A stretch of DNA of 64,000 nt from Megascapheus bottae (GCA_024803745.1 JANJXV010000037.1:7155501-7219500), one strand, 5' to 3'. Counted from the first letter of the stretch, positions 34,156 through 44,977 are shown. Notes: generated from the letters alone by a model not told the origin. Made by a program: numbers and translations.

Positions 34156-34477
34156 GCTCACAGGAAATCGATATCTAGACTATAGGAAGATCTCACAATC
34201 TTAAACATGAAAAGGCTCTTTAATCCAACCAACAAATGGACATATAAACTGGATATTTAGATTATATCTTATCTCTATCAGAGTGAGCTCAAGGAAACAA
34301 AACCAACAAATTTTGATGACAAAGAAGAAAAGAGAACCTTTGTACATTGCTGATAGGAATGCACATTAGTTCAGTCACCTTAGAAATCAATGTAGAGGTT
34401 CCTCAAAAAAAAAAAACTAAATTAAACTAAAAGTAGGTCAGGTGCTTGTAATCATAGCCACTCAGAAGACTGAGATG

Positions 34478-35017
34478 TAAAGGTGATGATGTACAGAGGG
34501 GTTAGAGTTACATGTCACCTCTTCCTTCTTTTTCTCTCAGTTTTCCCCTCCAGATCCCCTTCTCCCAAGTTGTGTAGATTATTTTCAACATAAGGTCTAG
34601 TGAATATCACTGCTCCATTTGTTAACCTTGTGTCCCACCATTTCTGTGCTTCCTTTTACCCTCTCCAAGATAGATAAACTTATACACAAGACAAAAGGTA
34701 AGCCAGGAGTGGTGGCTTACCCCTGTAATCCTAGCTACTCAGGAGTCTGAGTTCTGAGGATAAAAAAAAAAGACAAAATGAACAGAAATCAAAAAATCAA
34801 AAACAGTGACAATGGATTAAAACAGAAACAAAAAGCAAAATCATACTACATGGTCAAGTACAAAAGGATACACTCAAACATGTGAAATTGTACAGGACTC
34901 TAGACATTTACATGATGAGACCAAAGGAGGACATCCTTGGGAGAGGCTCACAAAGGCTCAATAGCTATATACATATGGCTATGTGAAATGATATTTACCA
35001 AAATGGACCCAATGATA
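34478..35017 (-). mobile_element. L1 3' end, antisense, inside the SINE
   Basis: Signature tgtacagaggggttagagtt, then C/T-rich text closely parallel to 1230-1480 (tgtgtagattattttcaaca, actgctccatttgttaacc). Continues after a small SINE piece with A-rich text (agaaatcaaaaaatcaaaaa ...). Confidence 0.7.
34700..34768 (+). mobile_element. B1 fragment, innermost insertion, sense
   Basis: gccaggagtggtggcttacc, taatcctagctactcaggag, then a direct A-tail. Only about 65 bp of the B1 left end is present. Confidence 0.8.
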
Positions 35018-35340
35018 CTTTTATCTCCAATTAACTACCCCCCCAAAAAAAAGCTAGGAAATGAAGCTGAAGCTCAAGTGGCAGAGCATTAGCCTTGACT
35101 ATAAACTGAGGGACAGTATCCAGGCCCTGGATTCAAGCTCCAGGACTGGCACCAAAACAACAACAACAACAACAACCACAACTAAAAATAGCACTTCCAC
35201 TTGATCAGCTATATTCTCTGAGTGTATACACAAAAGAATCAAAGTCAGAATACTATTGAGATACCTGTGTACCCATGTGTATGGCTTCATTATAGCCCAG
35301 ATCGGCCCATCAACAGATGAATGGATGAAGAAAATAAACA

Positions 35341-35568
35341 GGTGGCCAATAGCTCACAGTTATAATCCTAGATCACTGGGAGGCTCAGATTTTAAAAAAT
35401 CACAACCCTGGCAGACAAATCGTTGAAGTTCTTATCTTCAATGAATTAGAAAAATTAGAGGAGTGGAATTAGAGGTGTGGCTCAAGTGATAAGAGTGTCA
35501 GGCATGAGAAACAAAGCTGAATGAGAGTGAGAGGCCCTGTGTTCAAGTTCCAGCACAAGCACAAAATA
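35341..35568 (+). mobile_element. B1-dID-type SINE, sense, diverged
   Basis: ggccaatagctcacagttat, aatcctagatcactgggagg, gtgtggctcaagtgataaga, gttcaagttccagcacaagc. Confidence 0.8.
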
Positions 35569-35774
35569 AAATCTGAAAATAAATGAATAGGAAGCTTTGC
35601 CATTCTAGGGAAATAGCTAAAGGGTGCTATATTGAGGCCTCTAGCTAGCCAATGGATTAGTAGTTTGGATAAGGTAACCAACTCTCCAGTAATTACAACC
35701 TCACACCAAAGTTCTCCAACTACAGCTGATTACTAAAAACAGAAACAGATGTAACAGGTGTGGGAATGAGGACT

Positions 35775-35932
35775 TCAATCTTTTTCAACCTTCCCAATGA
35801 TGATAGGAGGTAGGTGCCAGTCATATTTTGTAGATGAGGAAGCTGTGTCTTGACAGTGAGTAGGGGGCAGAGCCAAGATAGAAACCCAGATAGTCTAGGA
35901 CTGAACTCTTGCCTTAACCATACCAGTGTTTC
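35775..35932 (-). repeat. MIR, antisense
   Basis: tttgtagatgaggaagctgt, a gagtagggggcagagcca stretch, then agtctaggactgaactcttg: antisense MIR order. Confidence 0.72.
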
Positions 35933-36595
35933 CTAAATTGAACCTCTTGATATTGTTCATCACTCTGATAAGAGTTAACGTTAGTGAGCACTCCAATGAA
36001 TTATCAATGGACATTCCAAGAGAACCTTGTGAAAGAGAGGCTATCAATAGCATTGTTTTATATGGGAAGAGCCAAGTTAGTCCAGTAGAAAGAAATAGAA
36101 CAATGAGTCAAACTCAGATGATCTCAACCCAAAGTTGTATCCTTAAAAAATATCCTCTCAGGGTGACATTGCTCGAGATACATTGTATTCAGAAACTGCT
36201 TTGTTAAAAGGCAACTCCTTTGTATAACTCCTTCTAAGAAGAAGTCCACTCTTGCTAAGAGTAGCAACCTCCAGCTGCACCCCCCAAGGATAGCTAAAAC
36301 ACAGACACTGAGCCCATTCCAGACCCTGCCAAGGAGTATCTGTTTTCTAATACGGTCTCTGCTGAGTGCTGTACATAAATGAAGTTTGACAGCTGCTACA
36401 TTTCATTCTCTTTCTTAAAGGTGAGAGAACAAGCCTGCAGGCAGTAAACAGCATGGCCAGACCAATAAACAAATAACAATAATGATATGTATAATGCTAG
36501 ATCTAGAGAATGGAGGGCCTCCATTTAACAAAGCAGGCCCTGAGCTCCAGTGTAGTATCCCACCGGGCCCAGAGGAAGCAGAGAGGATTAACAGC
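35933..36595. other. No recognised feature
   Basis: A 93-codon plus frame (35926-36207) and a 94-codon minus frame (36415-36699) have no recognised relatives; the second runs through a B1. Confidence 0.35.
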
Positions 36596-36597
36596 AG

Positions 36598-36724
36598 CAC
36601 TTTTTTCCACTTCACTTTGAGATAAGGTCTTACGATGTAACACAAGCTGGTCTCTAACTCATGTTCCTCCTGTCTCCACCTCCTAAGTGGTGGGATCACA
36701 GGTGTTCACCAAAAACGCTTGGCT
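36598..36724 (-). mobile_element. Old monomeric B1, antisense
   Basis: Classic antisense B1/Alu-like text: ttgagataaggtcttacgat, acacaagctggtctctaact, ctcctaagtggtgggatcac, aggtgttcacc. No ID half attached, unlike most SINEs here. Confidence 0.88.
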
Positions 36725-37224
36725 TCTTTCCCATTTTTCTCAGGGCTAGAAAGGTAGAACACATGAGTCCTCCCCCAAGAAGCTATGCATCCCACGATCT
36801 GCACTGATTGAGAACACTGAACTTTGCAAGTCCTTTTGATGTCTGTGTAGTGAGCAAGGAACTCACCATTGACTTTGAGGTTATGGACTGGTCCCTACCA
36901 AAACAGTTCCTTACGTCTAAGCCGGGATTCACCTGTCTATTGCACAGCAAAGCCACTGCCCCAGGCCCTTGAGACAGGCTTAACATGACCACAACAGTGA
37001 GGATCAAAGCAGACACTAATCCCATGAGCCCAACCTAGCTAGAAGTCAATGCTCGGCTAAGAAACTGACCTCATGCCTGGCTTCTCAGAATTCACATACA
37101 TAAATCATTAAGTGGCAACTTCAGTGCTCTCCCATTACTGAAAGCTGCTAGCCAGGCGCAACAGAACAAATTAGGCAAAGAAATTCAGAGAAACTGTTAC
37201 CTGTATTTGAAATCCAAAGTCAGG
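36725..37224. other. No recognised feature; signal-peptide-like frame on minus strand
   Basis: Unique-looking sequence. An 80-codon minus frame (36783-37025) starts with a hydrophobic, signal-peptide-like N-terminus. It has no family match I know and no splice context, so I do not call it a gene. Confidence 0.3.
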
Positions 37225-37270
37225 AAAATGAAGAGAAAGGGAAAGAGAGAGAGAGAAAGGGAGAGAAAGG

Positions 37271-37345
<75 letters not shown>
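37225..37345. repeat. (GA)n purine tract
   Basis: GAAAGG/GA repeats, then about 30 pure GA units (37280-37339). Confidence 0.97.
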
Positions 37346-37527
37346 GTAAATGATTAAGAATTTGCCTTTCTCCTAACCCTATTAACAATCATATCAAACT
37401 TATAATAAGTCTCACTACCTTAGCACTGTACCAAGAAATCAACAGTCTGGTTTAATTCACACAACAGTCTGACAAATAATAGTTTAATTAGTCTCATTTG
37501 ATACAGAGATATTAAACTGTCACTACA

Positions 37528-37592
37528 GGAAGGAAAGGAGAAATGGAAGAAGGGAAGAAGAGAAGGAGGAAGGAAGGAAGGAAGGAAGGAAA
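37528..37592. repeat. (GGAA)n purine tract
   Basis: Purine-rich, with tandem GGAA units at about 37568-37590. Confidence 0.93.
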
Positions 37593-37704
37593 ACTTGTAG
37601 TGAGAAAAATGCAAGTGAATAATTAGGAATAAGAAGAGGAAGTCAAAAGAAATAGTTAAAAATCTAGGTCTCAGCATACATTATATTCATAAAAGAAAAT
37701 ACCA

Positions 37705-37780
37705 GAAGGGTTGGGGACTTAGGTCAGTGGAAAAGCACTTGTCTAGCAAGTGCAAGACCCTGAGTTCCTCTGCAAAAAGA
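37705..37780 (+). mobile_element. Monomeric ID element, sense
   Basis: agggttggggacttaggtca, gtggaaaagcacttgtctag, caagtgcaagaccctgagtt: the ordinary ID (tRNA-Ala-like) monomer with an A-rich tail. The only clean ID monomer I see. Confidence 0.85.
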
Positions 37781-37892
37781 AAAAATAAGAGAAAAGAAAA
37801 ACCAAGAAGAGAAAGAAAAGAAAGAAAATGAGAAGGAAGGAAGGAAGGAAGGAAGGAAGAAAGGAAAGAAAGAAAGAGTAAGAAAGAAAATG
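37775..37892. repeat. A/G-rich tract with (GGAA)n
   Basis: Purine-only or nearly so after the ID tail, with about seven GGAA units at 37833-37858. Confidence 0.93.
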
Positions 37893-38136
37893 TCAAAATG
37901 GAACCTACCACTTTGCATAATTAACAGATGTCAGTGAAAATTAATAAAAAGGAACAACAGAATGATGTGGAAGTCCTGAAACAAAAGAAATTCCACTGAG
38001 GATCACATGGAAAGTGATTGTTTTTACCTTCACTTAGAACAATACAGTGCTCAAGACATGGACTGTTTCCTATTCTGAAAACTCAAAACAAAAAGATTGA
38101 CTTAATTTAATCATTCCCAAATATCAACTCCCCCCT

Positions 38137-38201
<65 letters not shown>

Positions 38202-38228
38202 TCTCTCTCTCTCTCACACACACACAGA
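38137..38228. repeat. (CT)n then (CA)n microsatellite
   Basis: About 38 CT units with one CC interruption, then cacacacaca. Confidence 0.97.
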
Positions 38229-38499
38229 GTTCATTTTCTCAATTATGACTTCTTGGGAAAGATGGAAAATTTGGCAATCCGATTAACTGTAGTTTACAAT
38301 AAAATAGAACTAAGTGGGTGCTTTATATGCCCTTTGTTTCTCATTATCCTTGGAAGAAAGTCAAGAGTTTAATGCAAGTAATACTTAGGGATTTAGATTT
38401 CTCATACCCAGAAACCAACACCTCTGCAAGGATGGCATATTCTTTTATTTGAAGGGATGCGTCGGGCTCCAGCTATGTGCTATGGCGCCTCTCAGCAAT

Positions 38500-38625
38500 C
38501 CCACAATGGAAGTAAAATTGCTAAAATTTACATAATGGAGAAAACACAGGCTCGAGATGGTGAGGCACCTTCTCTAAATGGTTATGTAGAAGAGATATAA
38601 CCCAAACAACTAGATACTAGCATCT
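38500..38625 (-). repeat. Probable MIR, antisense
   Basis: ataatggagaaaacacaggc, tcgagatggtgaggcacctt and a agagatataacccaaac stretch follow the antisense MIR order loosely. Confidence 0.45.
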
Positions 38626-38939
38626 CCTTATTTAAGCATGACACCAAGAACTAAACTAAAATAAGCGTCCCAGAATTCTCTTCTTCAAATCAGCCACACT
38701 AGTTGCTTGTTAGGGAAATTTAAAAACAGAGTTTAGCCAATTGCTTTTACTGGTTTTTCAGGCAGTGCCTTTTGAGGTTGCTGTGAGAAAAGGCTGAGGT
38801 TCTAGGATGTTATTTGTGAGTCTTTGGCACATTCATCATCCACCTTCTCTCCCCCACCTCCATGAGAAGTGTCCTTTGATTTACCATATCCATGGGGTAT
38901 GGTAGATTGCACCTACAGGACTGATGAATTTATTTACCT

Positions 38940-39080
38940 AATAGATTTGAACTAACTGACTACCATGTGATACATACCAGGCTGTGCCCTTACATGTTAT
39001 TATTTTTTAAACTCACAAATCCCAGTGAAGCAGTCACCATTATAATTCCTATTTATCACTGCTCAATTATGAGAAAACCC
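38940..39080 (-). repeat. MIR, antisense
   Basis: ctaccatgtgatacatacca ... taaactcacaaatcccagtg ... accattataattcctattta: outer half of antisense MIR. Confidence 0.6.
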
Positions 39081-39084
39081 TCAG

Positions 39085-40150
39085 AATGGAAAACAATGTT
39101 TTCAGAGTCCATGTATCTGATGAGGAACCTGTATCTAGTATTTGTAAAGAATATAACAGCTCCAGAATGGAAAAAAATGGACCAATTTAAAAATGAGCAA
39201 AGATTTCTTTCTTTTTGTCTTGAACTGGGGCTTCAACTCACAGCCTTGAGCTCGTGATTGTTTTGGTCATTCAAAACTGGTGCTCTTTCACTTGAACCAC
39301 ACCTCCACTTTCAGTTTTTTGCTTTTAATAGGACATAGGAGTTTTGTGTCCTTTCCTTAACAGGCTGGCTTTGAGCTGCAACCCATAGATCTCAGTCTCC
39401 TACATAACTAGGAATACAGGCTTGAGCCACTCGAATTTAAATAGAATATTTTTTCCAAAGGAGATGTAGAAATGATCAGTAACCACAAGAAAAACTGCTC
39501 TGCATCATTAATAAATAGGAACATGAAAATAACAACCTCAAAGCCATTAAGATGATTATAATCAAAAGGACCAATAAAGTAAGGGTTATGCAAGGATGTA
39601 GAGATTGGAACTCTTTTGCATTGCAGATGGGGATGTAAAATGGAGCAGCCATTTTGGAGAACAGTTTGATATTTCTTCAAAATGGCAAACATAGAGGCAC
39701 CACATGACACGGCAAGTTCACTTCTCAGTATCCACCCAACAAAAGTGTAAACACTTCCCCACAAAACATGTGAATATCCACAACAGTGTTAACAAAAGCC
39801 AAACTTCAATGTCATGATCTGGTGAACAGATCAACAAAATGTGTTGTGTCCATAAAAAGGAATATTATTCATGGATTAAAAAAAAGGAGTACCGATACAC
39901 CTTAAAATAGCATTCTACACTATACTAGGTCAAAGAAGTCATCAAAACCCCATATGTGCGATTCCACTTGGGTAGATGAGGGCTTACATGAGGTTGTGAC
40001 AGGAAGGAATGCAGCATGGTAGAATCACTTCTGATGGGTCTTCGGTCTTTTGGGGGGTGAAAAAAATACTTTAAAATGAATAATACTTATGGTTGCACCA
40101 TTCTATGAATATGCTAAAGTCTTCCAACTGAATTATACTCCAAGGGGCTC
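39085..40150 (+). mobile_element. Old L1 ORF2 tail and 3' UTR, sense, split by a SINE
   Basis: Left piece to about 39203: catgtatctgatgaggaacc, gaccaatttaaaaatgagca. After the SINE it resumes at about 39433 (ttttccaaaggagatgtaga, ggagcagccattttggagaa, tattattcatggattaaaaa) and ends with a typical old L1 3' UTR. Many stops; not coding. The 118-codon minus frame at 39408-39764 is antisense to it. Confidence 0.85.
39204..39432 (-). mobile_element. B1-dID-type SINE inside L1, antisense
   Basis: cttgaactggggcttcaact, ctttcacttgaaccacacct, ctggctttgagctgcaaccc, cataactaggaatacaggct. Confidence 0.88.
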
Positions 40151-40182
40151 AATTTCATAGAAAATGACATCTCAAAAAAGGT

Positions 40183-40378
40183 ATTAAATTTTTCCAGTCC
40201 TGGGGCTTGAACTCAGGGCCTGAGCACTGTTCTTGGGCTCTCTTAAGGCTAGCATTCTACCACTTGAGCCACAACACCACTTCTGGCTTTTTCCATGTAT
40301 GTGGTACTGAGGAATCACACTCAGGGCTTTGTGCATGCTAGACATGCACTCTACCACTAGGTCATGTTCTTGGCCCCA
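40183..40378 (-). mobile_element. ID-like dimeric SINE, antisense
   Basis: tccagtcctggggcttgaac, ctaccacttgagccacaaca, gtatgtggtactgaggaatc, ctctaccactaggtcatgtt. Flanks gtattaaatttt / gtattatatttt suggest an imperfect target duplication. Confidence 0.9.
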
Positions 40379-40434
40379 GTATTATATTTTTTATATAAAA
40401 TAGGACTGATATCACAATCCTCTAGTATTTCTGG

Positions 40435-40715
40435 AACTGCTCAGTTGAGAACTCCTAGCTACTTGGGAGGCAGAGATCAGGTTTGAGACCAGCCTTGGGG
40501 AAAAAGAAAAATCTCAAGAACCCATTTAAACCAAGCGAGGCATGAAGATGAACACCTGCTGTCCCAGATATACAAGAAATTTAAATAGGAGAATCAGGGT
40601 CCAGGCTAGCTAGGGCATAAAGCTAGACTATAAAATTTTAAAAGATCCACTAACTCCAAAAGGTCTAATGCAAGTGATAGAGCTCCTGAGCTCAAACCTC
40701 ATGTTGAAAAAAAAA
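40435..40715 (+). mobile_element. Composite SINE: B1 + second B1-like unit + ID-like end
   Basis: First unit ctagctacttgggaggcaga, gagaccagccttgggg. Second unit gcgaggcatgaagatgaaca, ctgctgtcccagatatacaa, ggtccaggctagctagggca. End unit aatgcaagtgatagagctcc, gagctcaaacctcatg. Same three-part plan as 16968-17285. Confidence 0.6.
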
Positions 40716-41890
40716 TATATGGAACTGCATCATTTTTGGTCAGTTTTTCCAGTTGTTACTTTCCTAAGGAAAAGCTCTGTATCTAGTATCGTTATACCAA
40801 TCACTCCAAGATATGCACAGTATCAAGAAAAATTAAAGTGCTTCTCAATTTTCTCCATCTCTAAGCCTGTCCTGTTTAAATCATCTTCCTGGAGGAGTAA
40901 GAGCTTTGAAGAGCCGGAACCATTCTCCCTCTGCAGAATCACATCTCCTTCTACAATATTTCCAAGCTTCACCCTACCACACAAATACCCCAAACAAGGC
41001 TACAAACAGAAATCTTGAAATAAAATTTCTTTATAGTCCAAGATAAGAACAAAAGAACATCAACAATGAAAACCAACTGTGTCCTCAAGAATTTTCAACA
41101 TGCAGTTTTGTTTCCTATAGTTACATACCATCATTTAGGCAGGATTTGCCTACAACATGAGGAATTTATGTTACATAAAAGTCATTTTCTTAGGAGCATT
41201 GCTGAACAATGGGGCTATTGTATAAATGTGTAAGTTCTACATCTGTGGAGGTCTTTTTTAAAATTTCTTGTAAGATTTTTGTCTGTGAACTCTAAGGTCT
41301 GATAAACCTAGCCTTCCCATACAGCCAGAAGGCTAACGAGATTTCTTATAATCCCCCTCCTTTCCTATTACCTGCAATTTTTAATGATTTCCCTTCAATT
41401 CTCTCAGCCTTGCTATTCTTCCTCTGTTTTACTGTTGTTCATTTTCAGCTTAATAACTACCTCATTCTATGCATCATCGTCCTGAAAATTTCGGGGAATA
41501 GCCATGTAAGAGAAATGCACTCTCTGAATTTAGAACAGTACATTATGTGTATACTTTAATATTATGTTCCATTTGTGCCACTCCAATCACATTGGCTGAG
41601 CTCAGTAGCAAACTAAAATGATTGCAATGTTTTCTGTTTGGACAGGATGGCTTATTTAGTGGATTCATAATAGCATTTATTTTCTTTACCATTAAGCACA
41701 ATTTGGTATGTTTGTCCCTCAACCAGTTCTGTGTTTCAGCCCACCAAATCTGTGCTATACCAGGGCCCAGAAGCTTATTAACTCCCATGTTTTTGCTTTG
41801 TTTTTGAAGTGTCTTCATAACCATAAAGACTAGCAAACATCCAAAAGTTTGATAGGACTATTATTTTTAGTACAAATTCTTATGACTTTA
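40716..41890. other. No recognised feature
   Basis: A 116-codon plus frame (40668-41018) begins inside the SINE. Opposing frames lie at 41543-41836. Neither is recognisable. Confidence 0.35.
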
Positions 41891-41892
41891 TG

Positions 41893-42170
41893 ACTGAGAA
41901 TAATAATAACAACATCTTATATTTATTGAACTCTTAGAATGGACCAGCCTCTGTTGAAAGCTAAATAGAGATGACCTGTACAGATAACTGACTTTTCTCC
42001 ATGTCAACAATAAGCCTTTGAGACAGGGGTTGTTGTTGTCCCCATTTTATAGATGAAGCAATTGACTGATAAAAGAATTTTAAAAACATGTTCAAGATTC
42101 ACACCTCTTGAAAGTGGCAAGTTTCAAATCCAAGAGCGTGGTTCCCAAATCACAAAGCTGTAATGTCTGG
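41893..42170 (-). repeat. MIR, antisense, near full length
   Basis: aataataataacaacatctt, atatttattgaactcttaga, aataagcctttgagacaggg, tccccattttatagatgaag, gtttcaaatccaagagcgtg: full antisense MIR order. Confidence 0.85.
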
Positions 42171-42635
42171 TAGCAGTTTCATCACCTCGTTGAATAGAGG
42201 ATATAGAATAAACAAGAGAAATGCATGACAGCCAAATTCCATGTTCTCATCTCCACCCATCTTTTTCCAGGCATCTGGCCTCCAAGAAGCTTCCCAAGAC
42301 TACTGGAATAGAAAGGACATTGTTCTGTCACCCCTCCTCCCTGTTGCTTTCCTTCTTCCTCTTAGATGTGAAGGGGCCTTGATAGAGACCACGTGTACAG
42401 AGAGAAATAGCAACCTGTAAAGTAAGCCAGTTCCCAGTGACCTAGACATCACTGTGCAAAGGCAGAATGCCAATTTAATGTTTAACTCATTGGGGCTATC
42501 GGAACAAAACAGGGAGATTCTGATAGAGCAGACACAGGTAGCAAAAATTCTCCAAGAAGAGCAATTTGGGAACCCAGAGTGTTGACACTTGGTTTTGATC
42601 GTAACACTTATTGGGTGTGTTGGCATTTGCTTGCT
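42171..42635. other. No recognised feature
   Basis: Carries a 108-codon minus frame (42300-42626) that I do not recognise. Confidence 0.35.
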
Positions 42636-42637
42636 TG

Positions 42638-42945
42638 CTTTCCTAGGCTGGCTTTGAACTTGGGGCCACCTGCTTCCTAGGCAGGTGGGCTACCACTTGA
42701 CCTGTGCCTGCAGCCTTATTTTTCAGAGAGGAGCTCACATTTGTCTTGGGGTTAGCCCAGACCATGACGCCTCTCATGCAGCTAGGATCATAGACTGTGT
42801 CACCCCACCCTGCTTGTTAGTTGGAATGAAGTTTCCTAAACTTTTTGCCTCATTAACTTTTGGCTCAGCACCATGATCTTTCCAAGCCCTGTCTTCCAAG
42901 TAGCTGAGATTATAGACAGGAGCCAATGCTTGGAGCTAATCTTAG
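42638..42945 (-). mobile_element. Old B1/ID-type SINEs, antisense
   Basis: ggctggctttgaacttgggg, gggctaccacttgacctgtg, then a second antisense B1 piece (accatgatctttccaagccc, caagtagctgagattataga). Probably two old elements. Confidence 0.6.
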
Positions 42946-43197
42946 CTGTTCTTAGCTTTTGCTTGAGACCAAGCTTGCTTGCTTGAAATTAGACTTTATT
43001 AACTGCTTTGTGGTTCTTTCTTTGAGTCCCTTCTAATGAATGAGTTGCAGTGTTCAGGCTACTCTTTTCCACTTCACAAACTAAATGCCAGTACATGAAG
43101 ACTTGCCACAACCAAGTGGCAAGTACTGACGACATTCTTTGTTCAGTGAACATAGCTGCTTGCATTATTCAGAGGTGTCAGTAGACATGCAGCAGCT

Positions 43198-43312
43198 GCC
43201 GGGCCCAACAGAATGGCTTCACTGACAGTTTGCAAGAGCGAGAAGTTTGAGAAGTTCACCTGAGGTAACTGTGATCGGGCGAGAGGAACGGAGCCTCGCC
43301 AGCTTGCCTCAC
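43198..43312. other. Small CpG-richer patch
   Basis: Six CpG in about 115 bp, against scarce CpG in the surroundings. Too short for a CpG island. No repeat landmark. Confidence 0.5.
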
Positions 43313-43617
43313 CTGTTGGGAAATCTCAGCCAAGCCTTGTTTGTCACCTCAGACTCAAAGGGCCAAGTGTGCTGCTTTAGATGAATTCACTCCCTTAATT
43401 TTCTCACCAGTGTTTGCGGAGTATCTTGTCCTCAGTGAAGAGAAAGAAAGTAGAGGCAATATTTACACCAGGTATTTGATCATCTAAAATCTTCATCTTA
43501 ACCATGCAATGCTTCATGACATGAAGACAGAAGCTTTACAACAAAGACCATTCCCAAACCAACTGAACCCAGTTCAACAATCTTAGTAAAATTTTTAAGC
43601 AGTAGAGATGCACAGAT

Positions 43618-43857
43618 CCAAAAGTATTTTTCTCTCTCTTTTTTTTTAATTTGCCAGTCGTGGGGCTTGAACTCAGGGCCTGCGCACTGTCCTTGCACTT
43701 TTCTCAAGGCTAGTGCTCTACCATTTAAGCCACAGCACCACTTCCAGATTTTTTTTTCCTATGTATGTGGTACCAAGGAATTGAACCCGGGTCTTCGTGC
43801 ACGCTAGGCAAGCATTCTATCACTAGGCCAAATTCCCAGCACCAAAGTGTTTTTCTC
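43618..43857 (-). mobile_element. ID-like dimeric SINE, antisense
   Basis: Antisense right monomer (tggggcttgaactcagggcc, taccatttaagccacagcac) and left ID monomer (ggaattgaacccgggtcttc, cgctaggcaagcattctatc). Flanks ccaaaagtatttttctc / ccaaagtgtttttctc (43618-43634, 43842-43857) are an imperfect target duplication. Confidence 0.9.
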
Positions 43858-44470
43858 AAGAGTCTGATTTGTCCCTTAGTCTGGCTTTTGAGAGCAAGGT
43901 ATCATTTCTCAATTACCTCCAATTAAATGTAGAGAAGGGATTACAACTTGTGGGCAATGGCAAGTTTAACGTAGGAGATGATACACAATTTATATAGTGT
44001 TGTGTTTTGTGTGGTTATAACGTTTGCTTAATACATCAGGGTTTCAAAACCTTTCAGTGACATTATTTCATTTGACCACTGTATCGACCTCCTGTGGCAG
44101 GCAGATGAAAGATGATTGTCCTACCTTCATAAGGGAAACAGGTTTTGTGGTTCTAGCATCACATGACTGCTTCAGAGGTGAGTGGGGACTAGAAGCCTCC
44201 AGTTTGACCCCTGAATCAATGTTCCTGTCACTGTTTATGCTGCTTCTAATTAACTCTTTGTATTACAATCACATTATCATGAATTAGGTTAACAACTACC
44301 TCCCACCGAGAATTCATACATGTTGGAGAAGAGTCCAGCATCTTTGGCATGTAAATAATGAGAAAGATTAGAATAATCAATCACACAATATGATCTATCA
44401 AGTAGAAGGATATTTATGCCACTTCATAATACCAAAAATGCAGACAATGGCCCATTAATTTTAAAAAGAT
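43858..44470. other. No recognised feature
   Basis: Apparently unique; the 87-codon plus frame at 44024-44287 is not recognised. Confidence 0.35.
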
Positions 44471-44471
44471 G

Positions 44472-44560
44472 AAGGAGTAGAGCTGTAGCCTTGAGCTAAA
44501 GAGCTCAGAGACAGCTCCCAGAGTTCAAGCCCCACAACCGACCAAACAAAGAAAAAAGAT
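44472..44560 (+). mobile_element. dID right-half fragment, sense
   Basis: agagctgtagccttgagcta, aagagctcagagacagctcc, gagttcaagccccacaaccg, A-rich tail. Confidence 0.82.
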
Positions 44561-44726
44561 TAATAGTAGTATATCCTTACAAAGTATACACAGCAACATG
44601 CCAATGAAAGTAACCACTGACAAAGCACAATAACATGAACAAAAGTTCACAGAAGATGCTAGCTACGGGATCCATTCTATATAAGTTTTGTATAAATGCT
44701 TTATATAATTTATTGAAATATAAAGT

Positions 44727-44977
44727 CAAGGGCCAATGCCTCACACCAGTCATCCTACCTACTCAGCAAGCTGAGATCTGAGACACACAGATTGAAGCCT
44801 AGAGCAGCAAAGTTCAGGAGACTCGTATTTCCAATTAAATATTTTAAAATGCCAGAAGTAGATGTGTGACTCAAGTGGTAGAGCATTAGCCTTGAACACT
44901 TTTGTGTTGAGCTTTTGCTCAGTGACAATACCCAGGCTCTGAGTTCAAGCCCCAAGACCAGAAGAAGAAAAAAAATT
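44727..44977 (+). mobile_element. B1-dID-type SINE, sense
   Basis: aatgcctcacaccagtcatc, gctgagatctgagacacaca, tgtgactcaagtggtagagc, gttcaagccccaagaccaga, A-rich tail. A short insertion sits in the right half. Confidence 0.88.

Larger units (their letters stand above)
34436..35171 (+). mobile_element. B1-dID-type SINE, itself split, inside the L1
   Basis: Left piece 34436-34477 (caggtgcttgtaatcatagc, cactcagaagactgagatg). Right piece about 35018-35171 (cttttatctccaattaacta, aagctcaagtggcagagcat, ggattcaagctccaggactg), ending in AAC units. The two pieces form one SINE interrupted by about 540 bp. Confidence 0.75.
34255..35340 (+). mobile_element. Old L1 tail, sense, split by nested insertions
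   Basis: Outer L1: 34255-34435 (aaaagagaacctttgtacat, tgctgataggaatgcacatt, tgtagaggttcctcaaaaaa) and 35172-35340 (aaaatagcacttccacttga, aaaagaatcaaagtcagaat, ccatcaacagatgaatggat). The parts join in L1 order. Between them lie about 735 bp of later insertions. Confidence 0.82.

Noticed and set aside
36783..37025. 80-codon minus-strand frame with a signal-peptide-like start
   Set aside because: A hydrophobic N-terminus alone is common by chance. No cleavage-site context, family match, promoter or splice support.
39408..39764. 118-codon minus-strand frame
   Set aside because: Lies antisense to an old L1 ORF2 tail, so it is a by-product of the repeat.
40668..41018. 116-codon plus-strand frame
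   Set aside because: Starts inside a composite SINE and shows no known protein features.
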